Positions 1 to 10,237 of a DNA stretch of 64,000 nucleotides are shown here, piece by piece. This DNA comes from Streptomyces sannanensis (GTDB taxonomy: Bacteria > Actinomycetota > Actinomycetes > Streptomycetales > Streptomycetaceae). Below the pieces are notes generated by a model. That model was not told the origin of the DNA. It ran no database searches and saw nothing but the letters and a program-made list of their open reading frames with translations. The position numbers were made by a program, and so were the translations under genes. The stretch is from the NCBI RefSeq assembly GCF_039536205.1, contig NZ_BAAAYL010000001.1, positions 5,146,001-5,210,000 of the forward strand, read 5' to 3'. Position 1 is the stretch's first letter. Each line of letters begins with the position of its first letter.

Positions 1-533
1 GACATGTCGCCGCCGTTGGAGATGCCCGTTGCATAGATGCGGTCCGGGTCGGCCTTCCACGTGTCGATCAGACGTTTCGTCATCGTGCGGATGAAACCTA
101 CGTCGTCCTCCGTGCCGCAGCAGGCCAACGCGTTGTAGCCCCCGTCGAGACCGTCGGGGTAGGCGACGAGGAAGCCCTTCTCGTCGGCCTTCCTGCTGAA
201 GCCACTGAGCTGTGCGACATAGTCCCCGTAGCTCGGATAGGGGTGCATGGCGATGACGAGTGGGAGTTGTTTGCCGGTTGTGTAGCCGGGTGGAGCGTGC
301 ACGGTGTACCCGCGCTGCTTGCCCTTCCAGGTGAGTGTGACCTTCTGGTCGCCGGGCCGCGGGCGCTCCTTGGAAGCTCGTTCGGCGGAACCGGAAGTCG
401 GCTTCTTGGACTTGCGGGCAGACTTGCTGCTGCCGCTGTTGGAGCCGCAGCCGACCAGCACCAACGCGAATGCCACGGCGAGGAGGGTGATCCACGCCGG
501 GACGGATAAGGACGTACTCGGGCGAATCCGCAT
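1..533 (-). CDS. Lipoprotein alpha/beta-hydrolase, PHB-depolymerase/feruloyl-esterase (LpqC-like) type, C-terminus cut off
   Basis: The reading frame runs off the left edge; about 177 codons of the N-terminal part are present. The ATG at 533 gives a signal peptide with a hydrophobic stretch and a lipobox (LVGC) near residue 34, so a secreted, membrane-anchored lipoprotein is expected. A Ser/Lys-rich linker follows, then a typical esterase fold start (KVTLTW..., VIAMHPYPS) and, at the cut edge, GISNGGDMS, which carries the GxSxG nucleophile elbow of serine hydrolases. The DPDRIYATGISNGG pattern is characteristic of the polyhydroxybutyrate depolymerase/feruloyl esterase group that includes mycobacterial LpqC. 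The catalytic Asp and His would lie outside the window. Substrate cannot be told from sequence. An ATG at 541 is out of frame. Confidence 0.85.
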   Translation of the reverse strand, partial: MRIRPSTSLSVPAWITLLAVAFALVLVGCGSNSGSSKSARKSKKPTSGSAERASKERPRPGDQKVTLTWKGKQRGYTVHAPPGYTTGKQLPLVIAMHPYPSYGDYVAQLSGFSRKADEKGFLVAYPDGLDGGYNALACCGTEDDVGFIRTMTKRLIDTWKADPDRIYATGISNGGDM

Positions 534-652
534 GAGCGCATGGTGGCAACGGACACTCGTCCGGTCCAGAGGAACGGGTGGTTCGGCATACGGCTCTGTT
601 CGGGGTATGATCTATTCCGTTGCCGCGGGGAAGACCCCGAAGCGACAAGCCG

Positions 653-728
653 GCCCCTATAGCTCAGTCGGTAGAGCGTCTCCATGGTAAGGAGAAGGTC
701 AACGGTTCGATTCCGTTTGGGGGCTCCA
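653..728 (+). tRNA. tRNA-Thr (anticodon GGT)
   Basis: A full cloverleaf can be folded by hand: acceptor arm 653-659 with 718-724, D stem GCTC/GAGC (662-665, 674-677), anticodon stem 679-683 with 691-695, seven-base loop ATGGTAA with anticodon GGT at 686-688, five-base variable loop, and T arm AACGG-TTCGATT-CCGTT. Discriminator T725 is followed by an encoded CCA (726-728). A TATGAT at 606-611 is a candidate -10 for its promoter. It reads codon ACC, the dominant Thr codon at this G+C content. No integrase or duplicated 3' end is seen nearby, so there is no sign that it serves as an attachment site. Confidence 0.97.
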
Positions 729-734
729 CAAAGC

Positions 735-766
735 GAAGGCCCTCCGCCATTTGGCGGGGGGCCTTC
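735..766. terminator. Bidirectional terminator hairpin between tRNA-Thr and osaC
   Basis: An inverted repeat starting gaaggccctccgcc and closing ggcggggggccttc forms a G+C-rich stem of about 14 bp with a short loop just after the tRNA CCA end and just before the convergent osaC stop codon. There is no U-run, which is normal for Streptomyces terminators. Confidence 0.75.
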
Positions 767-773
767 GGCGTAT

Positions 774-3437
774 TCAGCCCTTGCGAGGCTCGGGGACGCG
801 CATCGCAAGGATGGCCATGTCGTCGGACGCGGGTTCGGCGGCGAAGCGCTCGACCGCGCGCAGGACACGTGCCGCGACCGCTCCGGCCGTCAGGCCCGTA
901 CAGCTCTTCAGGACTTCTGTCAGACCGTCGTCGCCGAGCATGCGGGTTCCCTCGCGGCGCTCGGTGACGCCGTCCGTGACGCACAGCAGGACGTCCCCGG
1001 GGCCGAGGGTGACGGTCTGTTCGTACAGCTCCAGGTCGTCCATGACGCCCAGCAGCGGCTGTGGTTCGGCCGCCGGCGCGACCGTGCCGTCCTGGCGGAG
1101 TCGTAGCGGGAGGGGATGGCCGGCGCAGACGACCTTGAGGATCGCGCCGCCGTCCGCCTGTGGCCACAGCTCCCCGTACAGCAGCGTCAGGAAGCGGCTG
1201 CGGGCCCCCTCGTCGAGGATGGCGGCGTTCAGTCGTTCCAGCACGGCCGGGCCGCCGTAGCCCTCGCGGGCGAGCAGCCGCAGGGCGTGCCGGGCCAGAC
1301 CCGTGACGGCTGCCGCTTCCGGGCCCGTGCCGCAGACGTCGCCGATGGCGAAGCCGTACGCCCCGTCGCGGATGGGGAAGAGGTCGTAGAAGTCGCCGCC
1401 GACTTCGTTGCCCTCGCCAGCCGCGCGGTAGATGACCTCGACCTCGACGCCGGGGATCGGCGGCAGGCCCGGGGGCAGCAGACTGCGCTGGAGGGAGCGG
1501 GAGATGGCCATGCGCTCGGAGTAGAGGCGGGCGTTGTCCAGGGCCAGTGCGGCACGGCGGGAGAGGTCCTCGGCCAGCTCCAGGTTCTCCTGGCGGAAGT
1601 GGTCGTCGGACGGCTTGCCCAGAGTGAGCATGCCGATGACGCGGTTACGGGCGACCAGTGGCAGCACGACGGTCTCGCCACCGACCGCGGCCGCGGTCGC
1701 GAAGGTGCCGTCGAGACCGGTGCCGAGCGTGGGGACGGCCCCGAGGCCGAGTTCGTGCATGGAGGTGCGCAGCGCCGCGTGATGGGCGGCCTCGCTCGGG
1801 GCGTTCCAGATGCGGGCGCCCGGGGTGGGGACGGGCTCGGGCGGGTCGATCTTGGAGAGCAGGGCCTTGAGGTCGTCGATGCGCTCCTCGTCCTCATGGA
1901 GGACGTATGAGAGATACGGCTCCGAGACCTGGTCGGCGATGGTGTAGACGGCGCACCAGGTGGCCAGCGTCGGCACGGTCATCTGAGCCATCAGGGCCAG
2001 GGTCTGGTCGCGGTCGAGTGTGCCGGCGAGCAGGTCGGATGCCTCGACGAGGAAGGAGAGCGAACCCCGGCGCAGCCGTTCCAGCTCTCCCAGCCGGGCC
2101 GACTCCACGGCCAGGGCGATACGGTCGGCGGCGAACTGGAGGCGCAGGGCTTCTTCGTTGGAGTACCGGCTCGGGGATTCGGCGGCGACGCCCAGGGAGC
2201 CGGTGAGGCGGCCCTCGACCTTGAGGGGGACGGTGACGACGGAACGCATGCCGGTGCCGTCCAGCAGGGGAACGGCGCCGGGAACGGCGGCGAGATCCTC
2301 GTGGACGGCCGGCATCCGGGCCGAACCGTAGCGTCCGGTGCCGGCCTCGACCGGGACGCGGGCGAAGCGCTGGCGGGCGGAGGGCAGTCCGGTGGTGGCC
2401 CGTACTTCCAGTTCGGTCTCGTCGTCCGTGGCGAGGAGCAGGAAGGCGGAGTCGCCGTCGAGCATGTCGCGGGCGCGTTCGACGGTGCGCTGGAGGAGGC
2501 CGTCGAGGTCGTCGGGGGCGGGTGAGCCGATGAAGACCTCGAACGGGTCGGTGGTGCGGCTGTCGGCGAAAGGGCCGTTGCCGTCCGGTGAGGCGGCACG
2601 GACGGGGGTCTGCAGTACGGCGCGTTCGTCGTCGCGCACGAGCAGGCAGACGGTGGACGGTTCGCCCTCCGCATCCCTCACCCGAAGGTGTGAGGCGTAG
2701 ACGGAGATGACCCGGCCGTCCGCGCCCCGGATCCCGTAGCTGCCTTCCCAGCGGGAGAGTTGGAGGGCCTCGGCGATGCCGGTGCCGATGCCCGGGGTGT
2801 GCGGCCAGGCGGCGAGATCGGTGAGGGGTTTGCCGGTGACCTGCTCGGCCGGGTAGCCGAAGACGGCCTCGGCGTCGTCGTTCCAGGACGAGATGGTTCC
2901 CACGCGGTCGATCTGGACGACGGCGACACGGACCCGGGGTTCGGCGACCGGAAGGAGTTCGGTGGGCAGCACGGGGCCCGCGGAGCGTGTGCCGACCGGG
3001 CGTTCGGGAAGGTCGAGCCGAAACCAGACGCGCTTGTCGGTCGGCGTGTACTCGACGCCCCAGGCGGAGGCGAGGGCCGCGCACAGCAGCAGCCCGCGGC
3101 CGTTCTCGCCGTCCGGACTGTGGAAGGCCGGGCCCGCGCCCTGCAGCGGGATTTCGCGTTCCGGATAGCGGTCGGCGACTTCGACCTTGACCCCGTCGTC
3201 CGTACGCAGGCAGAGGACTTCGGCCCGGGTGCCGGCGTGGATCACGGCGTTGGTGACCAGTTCACTGGTCAGGACGACGGCGTCGTCGACGATGTCGGCG
3301 TAGCCCCACCCCTGGAGGGTGTCGCGGACAAAGGCGCGGGCGGTCGCGACCGACCGTCCGACAGGGTCGAAACTGGCAGCCGCCCGCGCGGTGATCACAG
3401 AACTCCTCGTTCGCGTCTCGACGCCCGGCTCTGCCAT
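774..3437 (-). CDS. osaC: OsaC-type multidomain sigma-factor regulator (HATPase, PAS, two GAF, PP2C/SpoIIE)
   Basis: About 887 aa. In order: RsbW-like HATPase fold (about 10-135; VLTSELVTNAVIHAG as N box, DGENGRGLLL as G box), PAS (about 160-280; GTISSWNDDAEAVFGY), two GAF domains (about 310-460 and 475-650), and a C-terminal SpoIIE/PP2C phosphatase (about 665-885; GGDFYDLF, DVCGTGPEAAA, SDDMAIL metal ligands). This matches S. coelicolor OsaC, known to modulate the osmotic-stress sigma factor SigB, and it lies divergent to osaAB as there. Kinase and phosphatase modules in one chain suggest it can both phosphorylate an anti-anti-sigma partner and reverse this. The ATG at 3437 was chosen because GGAGGGG precedes it by about 10 nt; a much longer upstream reading frame overlaps osaA antisense and is not credible. 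Confidence 0.9.
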   Translation of the reverse strand: MAEPGVETRTRSSVITARAAASFDPVGRSVATARAFVRDTLQGWGYADIVDDAVVLTSELVTNAVIHAGTRAEVLCLRTDDGVKVEVADRYPEREIPLQGAGPAFHSPDGENGRGLLLCAALASAWGVEYTPTDKRVWFRLDLPERPVGTRSAGPVLPTELLPVAEPRVRVAVVQIDRVGTISSWNDDAEAVFGYPAEQVTGKPLTDLAAWPHTPGIGTGIAEALQLSRWEGSYGIRGADGRVISVYASHLRVRDAEGEPSTVCLLVRDDERAVLQTPVRAASPDGNGPFADSRTTDPFEVFIGSPAPDDLDGLLQRTVERARDMLDGDSAFLLLATDDETELEVRATTGLPSARQRFARVPVEAGTGRYGSARMPAVHEDLAAVPGAVPLLDGTGMRSVVTVPLKVEGRLTGSLGVAAESPSRYSNEEALRLQFAADRIALAVESARLGELERLRRGSLSFLVEASDLLAGTLDRDQTLALMAQMTVPTLATWCAVYTIADQVSEPYLSYVLHEDEERIDDLKALLSKIDPPEPVPTPGARIWNAPSEAAHHAALRTSMHELGLGAVPTLGTGLDGTFATAAAVGGETVVLPLVARNRVIGMLTLGKPSDDHFRQENLELAEDLSRRAALALDNARLYSERMAISRSLQRSLLPPGLPPIPGVEVEVIYRAAGEGNEVGGDFYDLFPIRDGAYGFAIGDVCGTGPEAAAVTGLARHALRLLAREGYGGPAVLERLNAAILDEGARSRFLTLLYGELWPQADGGAILKVVCAGHPLPLRLRQDGTVAPAAEPQPLLGVMDDLELYEQTVTLGPGDVLLCVTDGVTERREGTRMLGDDGLTEVLKSCTGLTAGAVAARVLRAVERFAAEPASDDMAILAMRVPEPRKG

Positions 3438-3701
3438 GGTCGGCTCGCCCCTCCGGTGCCCGGTGCTAGGACTTGCGCCACCCGCCCCCGCCGGGCGGAC
3501 CGGGGCGGTTGGACAGCCGGATGCCAGGTTACTTACCTTCGCTGTCCGAGCGGATGCCGGTCTCGAGTGTTTCCGCCCTGTGGGTGCGGGGACGGTATGC
3601 GAGGCTGCCGAACTGTTATGGCCGGGTTCGGCCATGGTGAAACACTGGGAATGCTTCCGGATGGAGCCCGGTAGGGCGGTCGACCCCCGCGGGAGGGACA
3701 A

Positions 3702-6700
3702 GTGGTGTCTGGCGCAGCGGCGCGGAGCACGAGCACGCGCGCGAAGGATGGACCGTCCCGGAGTAACGGGCGCAGGGGCCGCAACGGCACGACCGAGGTG
3801 GACACAGCTGCACTGAACCGGCTGCTGGCGGCCCTCGCGGCGATGCGGGACGGCAATTTCCGCAAGCGGCTGACCGTCTCGGGCGACGGGGTGATGGCGG
3901 AGATCGCCGCCGTGTTCAACGAGGTGGCGGACCGCAACCTCCATCTGACGGGGGAGCTGGCGCGCGTACGCCGCATGGTCGGGCGCGAGGGGAAGCTGAC
4001 CGAGCGGCTGGAGACAGGGACCTGCGAAGGCTCGTGGGCCGCCGCGATCGACGCGTCCAATGAGCTGGTGGACGACCTGACGCGGCCGGTGTCCGAGGTC
4101 GGGCGGGTGCTGTCGGCGGTGGCCGACGGCGATCTGGAACAGCGAATGGACTTGCGTTCGGCGTGTCCCGACGGAACGGACCGCCCCCTGCGCGGCGAGT
4201 TCCTCAAGGTCGGGCGAACGGTCAACAACCTGGTGGACCAGTTGTCGGCGTTCACCGACGAGGTGACACGGGTGGCGCTGGAGGTCGGTACCGAGGGCAA
4301 GCTGGGCGGACAGGCCCAGGTGCGCGGTATGTCCGGGTCATGGCGGGATCTCACGGATTCCGTCAACACCATGGCGTACCGGCTCACCGCCCAGGTGAGG
4401 GACATCGCTCTGGTGACGACGGCGGTGGCCAAGGGTGATCTGTCCCGGAAGGTCACCGTGCATGTGGCCGGAGAGATGCTCCAGCTGAAGAACACCGTCA
4501 ACACGATGGTCGATCAGCTGTCGTCCTTCTCCTCCGAGGTGACCCGAGTGGCCCGCGAGGTCGGCACCGAGGGCGAACTCGGCGGCCAGGCACAGGTACC
4601 CGGTGTGGCCGGTGTGTGGAAGGACCTCACCGACTCCGTCAACACCATGGCGGGCAATCTCACGGCCCAGGTGCGCGGGATCGCGCAGGTGACCACCGCG
4701 GTGGCGAACGGTGACCTCTCACAGAAGGTCACGGTGAGCGCGCGTGGTGAGATCGCCCAAGTCGCCGAGACCATCAACCAGATGACCGACACGCTGCGCA
4801 CTTTCGCGGACGAGGTGACGCGTGTGGCGAGCGAGGTCGGTGCCGAGGGTCTGCTGGGCGGCCAGGCGCAGGTCCCGGGCGCGGCGGGGACCTGGAAGGA
4901 CCTCACCGACTCGGTGAACACCGTCTTCCGTAATCTCACCACTCAGGTGCGGGACATCGCGCAGGTGACGACGGCGGTGGCCAACGGTGACCTTTCGCAG
5001 AAGGTCACCGTCGATGTCGCGGGCGAGATGCTGGAGCTGAAGAACACCGTCAACACGATGGTCGATCAGCTGCAGTCGTTCGGTTCCGAGGTGACCCGGG
5101 TGGCCCGCGAGGTCGGCGTGGAGGGCCGGCTCGGCGGCCAGGCCGAGGTGCCGGGCGCGGCGGGCACCTGGAAGGACCTCACCGACTCCGTCAACAACGC
5201 CTTCCGCAACCTCACCGGACAGGTGCGCAACATCGCGCAGGTGACGACGGCGGTGGCCAACGGTGACCTTTCGCAGAAGGTCACCGTCGACGTCTCCGGT
5301 GAGATGCTGGAGCTGAAGAACACCGTCAACACGATGGTCGATCAGCTGTCGTCCTTCGCCGACCAGGTGACGCGCATGGCGCGCGATGTGGGTACGGAAG
5401 GCCGGCTCGGTGGCCAGGCCCTGGTGCCCGGTGTCTCCGGCACCTGGAAGGAACTCACCGATTCCGTCAACTTCATGGCGGGGAACCTCACCTCGCAGGT
5501 GCGGCAGATCGCACAGGTGACGACCGCCGTGGCACGCGGTGATCTGTCGCAGAAGATCGACGTGGACGCGCGGGGCGAGATCCTGGAGCTGAAGAACACC
5601 GTCAACACGATGGTCGACCAGCTGTCCGGTTTCGCCGACCAGGTGACCCGCGTCGCCCGGCAGGTGGGTACGGAGGGCCGGCTCGGCGGCCAGGCGCAGG
5701 TGCCGGGCGTCGCCGGCGTCTGGCGTGATCTGACCGACTCGGTGAACGGCATGGCCGGCAACCTCACCGCCCAGGTCCGCAACATCGCGCAGGTCGCCAC
5801 CGCGGTCGCCCGCGGTGACCTGTCGCAGAAGATCGACGTGGACGCGCGGGGCGAGATCCTGGAGCTGAAGAACACCCTCAACACAATGGTCGACCAGCTG
5901 TCGAACTTCGCGGAACAGGTGACCCGGGTCGCCCGCGAGGTGGGCACCGAGGGCATGCTCGGCGGTCAGGCCGAGGTCCAGGGTGTGTCCGGTACGTGGA
6001 AGGACCTCACCCAGTCCGTCAACTTCATGGCGAACAACCTGACCTCGCAGGTCCGCAACATCGCCGAGGTCACCACCGCGGTCGCCAAGGGCGACCTCTC
6101 CAAGAAGATCACCGTCGACGCCAAGGGCGAGATCCTCGAACTCGTCACCACCGTCAACACGATGGTCGACCAGCTGTCCAACTTCGCGGACGAGGTCACA
6201 CGTGTGGCCCGCGAGGTGGGTACGGAGGGCCGGCTCGGCGGCCAGGCCCGGGTGCGCGGGGTCACCGGTATCTGGAAGGACCTCAGCGACAACGTCAACC
6301 TGATGGCCAACAACCTGACCAGCCAGGTGCGCAACATCTCGCGGGTCTCCTCCGCGGTCGCCAACGGCGATCTGACCAAGAAGGTCACCGTCGAGGCGCG
6401 CGGCGAGGTCGCGGAGCTCGCCGACACCGTCAACACCATGGTGACGACGCTGTCGTCGTTCGCCGACGAGGTGACGCGAGTCGCCCGTGAGGTGGGCACG
6501 GACGGCATTCTCGGTGGACAGGCGCGGGTCCCGGGCGTCGCGGGCACCTGGAAGGACCTCACCGAGTCGGTGAACTCGATGGCGTCCAACCTGACCGGCC
6601 AGGTGCGGCAGATCGCCACGGTCACCACCGCGATTGCCCAGGGCGATCTGACGAAGAAGATCGACATCGATGCGCGGGGCGAGATCCAGGAGCTGAAGAA

Positions 6701-9197
6701 CACCATCAACACGATGGTCGATCAGCTGTCGTCGTTCGCCGAGGAGGTCACCCGGGTCGCCCGCGAGGTGGGTACGGAGGGCCAGCTGGGCGGTCAGGCG
6801 CGGGTGCGTGACGTGGACGGCACCTGGCGCGACCTCACCGAGTCCGTGAACGAGATGGCCGGGAACCTGACGCGTCAGGTGCGCGCCATCGCGGCCGTCG
6901 CCACCGCCGTGACCCGCGGCGACCTCAATCTGAAGATCGACGTCGACGCGGCGGGCGAGATCCAGGTCCTCCAGGACAACATCAACACGATGATCGTGAA
7001 CCTGCGCGACACCACCGTGGCCAACAAGGAGCAGGACTGGCTCAAGGGCAACCTGGCCCGTATCTCGGGTCTGATGCAGGGCCGCCGCGACCTCGACGAC
7101 GTGGCCTCGCTCATCATGAGCGAGCTGACCCCGGTGGTCTCCGCGCAGCACGGCGCGTTCTTCCTGGCGATGCCCACGGACGGCGCCGCCGAGGTCGGCA
7201 CCGGCTCCAACGGCCTGTACGAACTGCGGATGCGCGGGAGTTACGGCTACTCGGCCGGCTCCATGCCCACCTCCTTCCGGCCCGGTGAGACGCTCATCGG
7301 CACGGCGGCGGAGGAGAAGCGCACGATCCTGGTGGACAACGTGCCGCCGGGCTACCTCAAGATCTCCTCGGGGCTCGGCGAGGCGGCCCCGGCCAACGTC
7401 ATCGTGCTGCCGGTGCTCTTCGAGGGGCAGGTCCTCGGTGTGATCGAGCTGGCGTCCTTCCAGCCCTTCACCCAGATCCAGAAGGACTTCCTCAACCAGA
7501 TCGCCGAGATGATCGCGACGAGCGTCAACACCATCAGCGTCAACACCAAGACCGAGGTGCTGCTCAAGCAGTCGCAGGAACTGACCGAGCAGCTGCGCGA
7601 GCGCTCGGCGGAGCTGGAGAACCGGCAGAAGGCGCTGCAGTCCTCCAACGCGGAGCTGGAGGAGAAGGCCGAGCTGCTGGCGCGGCAGAACCGCGACATC
7701 GAGGTGAAGAACACCGAGATCGAAGAGGCCCGGCAGGTGCTGGAGGAGCGCGCCGAGCAGCTCGCGGTCTCGATGCGCTACAAGTCCGAGTTCCTGGCGA
7801 ACATGTCGCACGAGCTGCGCACACCGCTGAACTCGCTGCTCATCCTGGCCAAGCTGCTCGCCGACAACGCCGAAGGGAATCTCTCCCCGAAGCAGGTCGA
7901 GTTCGCGGAGACCATCCATGGAGCCGGGTCCGATCTCCTTCAGCTGATCAACGACATCCTCGATCTGTCGAAGGTCGAGGCGGGCAAGATGGACGTCAGC
8001 CCGACCCGGATCGCGCTCGTCCAGCTCGTCGACTACGTGGAGGCCACCTTCCGGCCGCTCACCGCGGAGAAGGGGTTGGACTTCTCCGTACGGGTGTCCC
8101 CCGAGCTGCCCGCCACGCTGCACACCGATGAGCAGCGGCTGCTCCAGGTGCTGCGCAATCTGCTGTCGAACGCGGTGAAGTTCACCGACTCCGGTGCGGT
8201 CGAGCTGGTGATCCGGCCGGCCAACGCCGATGTGCCGCACGCCATCCGCGAACAGCTGCTGGAGGCCGGTTCGCTGCACGACGCGGACGCCGATCTGATC
8301 GCGTTCTCGGTGACCGACACCGGCATCGGCATCGCGGCGAGCAAGATGCGTGTGATCTTCGAGGCGTTCAAGCAGGCGGACGGCACGACCAGCAGGAAGT
8401 ACGGCGGTACGGGGCTGGGGCTGTCGATCAGCCGTGAGATCGCCAGGCTCCTGGGCGGCGAGATCCATGCCGCGAGCGAGCCCGGCCGCGGTTCGACGTT
8501 CACCCTGTATCTGCCGCTGCACCGCGGCGAACTGCCGCCGCAGGCCCACCCGCACCCCGCGCAGGGCGGTGAAGGGACCGCTCGGACGGGCACCGACGAA
8601 CACGGGGTGGAGCAGGAGTCCGTGGCGGCCGAAGGAGCGGAGGCCCACCACAGTGGGCCCGCGGGGCTGTTCCGGCGTCGCCGCAAGACGCATGGCGCGG
8701 CCGAGCCGGCGCACGCCGGACAGGCGGCCACGCTGCCCGGCCAGCCGACCGGGCCGGGCTCCGTGCATGAGGCCTGGGCCGCGACCGAGGAGACGCCCGC
8801 GGCGGTGCGCACCTTCCAGTTCGGCGGAGAGAAAGTGCTGATCGTCGACGACGACATCCGCAATGTCTTCGCGCTCACGAGCGTGCTGGAGCAGCACGGG
8901 CTTTCGGTGCTGTACGCGGAGAACGGCCGTGAGGGCATCGAAGTCCTGGAGCAGCACGATGATGTGACACTCGTACTGATGGACATCATGATGCCCGAGA
9001 TGGACGGGTATGCGACGACGGCGGCGATCCGTAGGATGCCGCAGTTCGCCGGGCTCCCGATCATCACGCTGACCGCCAAGGCCATGAAGGGCGACCGGGA
9101 GAAGGCCATCGACTCCGGTGCTTCCGACTACGTCACGAAGCCGGTGGACCCCGACCACCTGCTCTCGGTGATGGAGCAATGGATGCGGGAGCAGTGA
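3702..9197 (+). CDS. osaA: OsaA-type soluble hybrid histidine kinase with 12 HAMP units
   Basis: 1831 aa with no transmembrane segment. The N-terminal 1100 residues are a chain of HAMP units: I count 12 copies of the pattern (V/I)TTAVAxGDLSxK...GE(M/I)[14 protein letters not shown], ten of them followed by an LGGQA...W(K/R)DLTDSVN linker. Then come a GAF domain (about 1130-1280), a coiled coil (about 1285-1360), HisKA with the phospho-acceptor in [10 protein letters not shown] (about 1369), a HATPase (about 1470-1600; [10 protein letters not shown]), and a C-terminal receiver (about 1708-1828; [30 protein letters not shown]). The architecture resembles group III (Nik1-like) hybrid kinases and S. 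coelicolor OsaA. GTG codons at 3702 and 3705 both follow GGGAGGGA at 3691; the second has the better spacing. osaB follows 274 bp downstream. Confidence 0.92.
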   Translation: MVSGAAARSTSTRAKDGPSRSNGRRGRNGTTEVDTAALNRLLAALAAMRDGNFRKRLTVSGDGVMAEIAAVFNEVADRNLHLTGELARVRRMVGREGKLTERLETGTCEGSWAAAIDASNELVDDLTRPVSEVGRVLSAVADGDLEQRMDLRSACPDGTDRPLRGEFLKVGRTVNNLVDQLSAFTDEVTRVALEVGTEGKLGGQAQVRGMSGSWRDLTDSVNTMAYRLTAQVRDIALVTTAVAKGDLSRKVTVHVAGEMLQLKNTVNTMVDQLSSFSSEVTRVAREVGTEGELGGQAQVPGVAGVWKDLTDSVNTMAGNLTAQVRGIAQVTTAVANGDLSQKVTVSARGEIAQVAETINQMTDTLRTFADEVTRVASEVGAEGLLGGQAQVPGAAGTWKDLTDSVNTVFRNLTTQVRDIAQVTTAVANGDLSQKVTVDVAGEMLELKNTVNTMVDQLQSFGSEVTRVAREVGVEGRLGGQAEVPGAAGTWKDLTDSVNNAFRNLTGQVRNIAQVTTAVANGDLSQKVTVDVSGEMLELKNTVNTMVDQLSSFADQVTRMARDVGTEGRLGGQALVPGVSGTWKELTDSVNFMAGNLTSQVRQIAQVTTAVARGDLSQKIDVDARGEILELKNTVNTMVDQLSGFADQVTRVARQVGTEGRLGGQAQVPGVAGVWRDLTDSVNGMAGNLTAQVRNIAQVATAVARGDLSQKIDVDARGEILELKNTLNTMVDQLSNFAEQVTRVAREVGTEGMLGGQAEVQGVSGTWKDLTQSVNFMANNLTSQVRNIAEVTTAVAKGDLSKKITVDAKGEILELVTTVNTMVDQLSNFADEVTRVAREVGTEGRLGGQARVRGVTGIWKDLSDNVNLMANNLTSQVRNISRVSSAVANGDLTKKVTVEARGEVAELADTVNTMVTTLSSFADEVTRVAREVGTDGILGGQARVPGVAGTWKDLTESVNSMASNLTGQVRQIATVTTAIAQGDLTKKIDIDARGEIQELKNTINTMVDQLSSFAEEVTRVAREVGTEGQLGGQARVRDVDGTWRDLTESVNEMAGNLTRQVRAIAAVATAVTRGDLNLKIDVDAAGEIQVLQDNINTMIVNLRDTTVANKEQDWLKGNLARISGLMQGRRDLDDVASLIMSELTPVVSAQHGAFFLAMPTDGAAEVGTGSNGLYELRMRGSYGYSAGSMPTSFRPGETLIGTAAEEKRTILVDNVPPGYLKISSGLGEAAPANVIVLPVLFEGQVLGVIELASFQPFTQIQKDFLNQIAEMIATSVNTISVNTKTEVLLKQSQELTEQLRERSAELENRQKALQSSNAELEEKAELLARQNRDIEVKNTEIEEARQVLEERAEQLAVSMRYKSEFLANMSHELRTPLNSLLILAKLLADNAEGNLSPKQVEFAETIHGAGSDLLQLINDILDLSKVEAGKMDVSPTRIALVQLVDYVEATFRPLTAEKGLDFSVRVSPELPATLHTDEQRLLQVLRNLLSNAVKFTDSGAVELVIRPANADVPHAIREQLLEAGSLHDADADLIAFSVTDTGIGIAASKMRVIFEAFKQADGTTSRKYGGTGLGLSISREIARLLGGEIHAASEPGRGSTFTLYLPLHRGELPPQAHPHPAQGGEGTARTGTDEHGVEQESVAAEGAEAHHSGPAGLFRRRRKTHGAAEPAHAGQAATLPGQPTGPGSVHEAWAATEETPAAVRTFQFGGEKVLIVDDDIRNVFALTSVLEQHGLSVLYAENGREGIEVLEQHDDVTLVLMDIMMPEMDGYATTAAIRRMPQFAGLPIITLTAKAMKGDREKAIDSGASDYVTKPVDPDHLLSVMEQWMREQ
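4212..6975 (+). repeat. Ten tandem 276-bp units encoding HAMP-linker modules inside osaA
   Basis: The LGGQA-encoding segment recurs every 276 bp (for example at 4301 and 4577), i.e. 92 residues per unit. Nearly identical blocks such as aacaccgtcaacacgatgg recur at multiples of 276 bp (about 4492, 5044, 5320, 5596). The period keeps frame, so units can be gained or lost by recombination without breaking the gene. The first unit and the N-terminal HAMP are more diverged. Confidence 0.95.
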
Positions 9198-9408
9198 TCA
9201 CCGGCTGTGCGAATCACCCTGAGTTGCTGACTGACTGTGGCCGAGAGGGTGTGAGGAGGCGGTATTCGGGGAACCTTCTGGTCCCCCACCGCGTTTCTGC
9301 TACGTGCACAGTGACATCGCGGTGACAGGGTGTGTCGACAAGCGGGGTGCGGCTACGATGACCGGCACAAGGACGGACGGCGCAAGGGAGTCGTCCCCTG
9401 GGGCGGCG

Positions 9409-9456
9409 CCCGGTGCTTCCCCGAGTCCTTCGGACAGGGGAGGCCCCAAGCCGGGG
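9409..9456. repeat. Imperfect palindromic repeat in the osaB leader
   Basis: A nested hairpin: the outer arms cccgg...ccgggg and inner gtccttcggac fold over a run of cccc/gggg. It ends a few bases before the GAGGAGG Shine-Dalgarno of osaB. Its Pro/Ser/Gly-rich in-frame translation would form an unlikely N-terminal extension of OsaB, which supports the downstream start. It resembles small intergenic repeats common in Streptomyces. Confidence 0.5.
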
Positions 9457-9471
9457 CGAGGAGGACGGGCC

Positions 9472-10155
9472 ATGGTGCAGAAGGCCAAGATCCTCCTGGT
9501 CGATGACCGGCCGGAGAATCTGCTGGCGCTGGAGGCCATCCTCTCTGCGCTCGATCAGACACTGGTGAGGGCATCGTCAGGGGAGGAAGCGCTCAAAGCA
9601 CTGCTCACGGACGATTTCGCGGTGATTCTGCTGGACGTCCAGATGCCGGGCATGGACGGCTTCGAGACCGCTGCCCACATCAAGCGGCGGGAGCGGACCA
9701 GGGACATCCCGATCATCTTCCTCACCGCGATCAACCACGGTCCGCACCACACCTTCCGCGGGTACGCCGCCGGCGCGGTGGACTACATCTCCAAGCCGTT
9801 CGACCCGTGGGTGCTCCGAGCCAAGGTGTCGGTGTTCGTCGAGCTGTACATGAAGAACTGCCAACTCCGCGAGCAGGCCGCACTGTTGCGCCTGCAGCTG
9901 GAGGGTGGCGGCCGTACGGGCACGGGCGACACCAAGGAGCCTGCCGGGCTGCTGGCCGAACTGTCCGCGCGGCTCGCGGCGGTAGAGGAGCAGGCTGAGG
10001 CCCTGTCCAAGCAGTTGGACGACGACTCGGCCGATGCCGCCGCCGTGGCCACCGCCGCTCATCTCGAGCGCAAGTTGACGGGATTGCGCCGGGCGCTCGA
10101 CGCCCTGGAGCCGGGCTCCGGCACGGGCACCCCGGCTGTGCCGTCACAGAACTGA
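9472..10155 (+). CDS. osaB: OsaB-type response regulator (receiver plus coiled coil, no DNA-binding domain)
   Basis: 227 aa. A canonical receiver domain occupies residues about 5-122: acidic pair in LLVDDRPEN, phospho-acceptor Asp in VILLDVQMPGMDGF, Thr in IFLTAIN, Lys in YISKPFDPW. The remainder is a predicted coiled coil (about 125-215; LREQAALLRLQLE, ELSARLAAVEEQAEALSKQ) and no helix-turn-helix is visible, so output is probably through protein contact. In S. coelicolor the osaB product is required for osmoadaptation and is the presumed partner of OsaA. Start: ATG 9472 preceded by GAGGAGG at 9458-9464; an in-frame ATG at 9358 would add a repeat-encoded, low-complexity tail. Confidence 0.9.
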   Translation: MVQKAKILLVDDRPENLLALEAILSALDQTLVRASSGEEALKALLTDDFAVILLDVQMPGMDGFETAAHIKRRERTRDIPIIFLTAINHGPHHTFRGYAAGAVDYISKPFDPWVLRAKVSVFVELYMKNCQLREQAALLRLQLEGGGRTGTGDTKEPAGLLAELSARLAAVEEQAEALSKQLDDDSADAAAVATAAHLERKLTGLRRALDALEPGSGTGTPAVPSQN

Positions 10156-10187
10156 CGGCCTGTCGCACGACACGAAAGGGTGAAGGT

Positions 10188-10230
10188 GGGGGTCCCCCCT
10201 GTTCGAGCGAAGCCGAGAACTTGGGGGAGG
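10188..10230. repeat. Streptomyces-type palindromic repeat (class 2), upstream of ftsK
   Basis: The unit gggggtcccccct + cgagcgaagccgagaactt + gggggagg is arranged as a palindrome-rich block whose right end (gggggagg) doubles as the ftsK Shine-Dalgarno. The reverse complement of nearly the same block is found in frame inside rshA at 44597-44655. Confidence 0.7.
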
Positions 10231-10237
10231 GCAACAC

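Noticed and set aside
653..728. tRNA-Thr as an integration site for a mobile element
   Set aside because: No integrase, excisionase or repeated 3' tRNA end is seen in the following DNA, which is core signalling genes.
3438..3944. Long minus-strand extension upstream of osaC (to 3944)
   Set aside because: It overlaps osaA antisense, has no conserved domain, and the internal ATG at 3437 has a good Shine-Dalgarno.
4212..6975. Regular repeats that could suggest a CRISPR or satellite array
   Set aside because: The period is 276 bp, in frame, and encodes HAMP modules of osaA; there are no short direct repeats with unique spacers.
4719..9179. Very long open frame on the minus strand across osaA (about 1486 codons)
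   Set aside because: It is the mirror of a G+C-rich gene with strong third-position bias; its product is low-complexity and rich in His/Arg/Gly.
9358..9471. N-terminal extension of OsaB starting at ATG 9358
   Set aside because: It is encoded by a palindromic repeat, low in complexity, and the ATG at 9472 has a better GAGGAGG site directly at the receiver domain.
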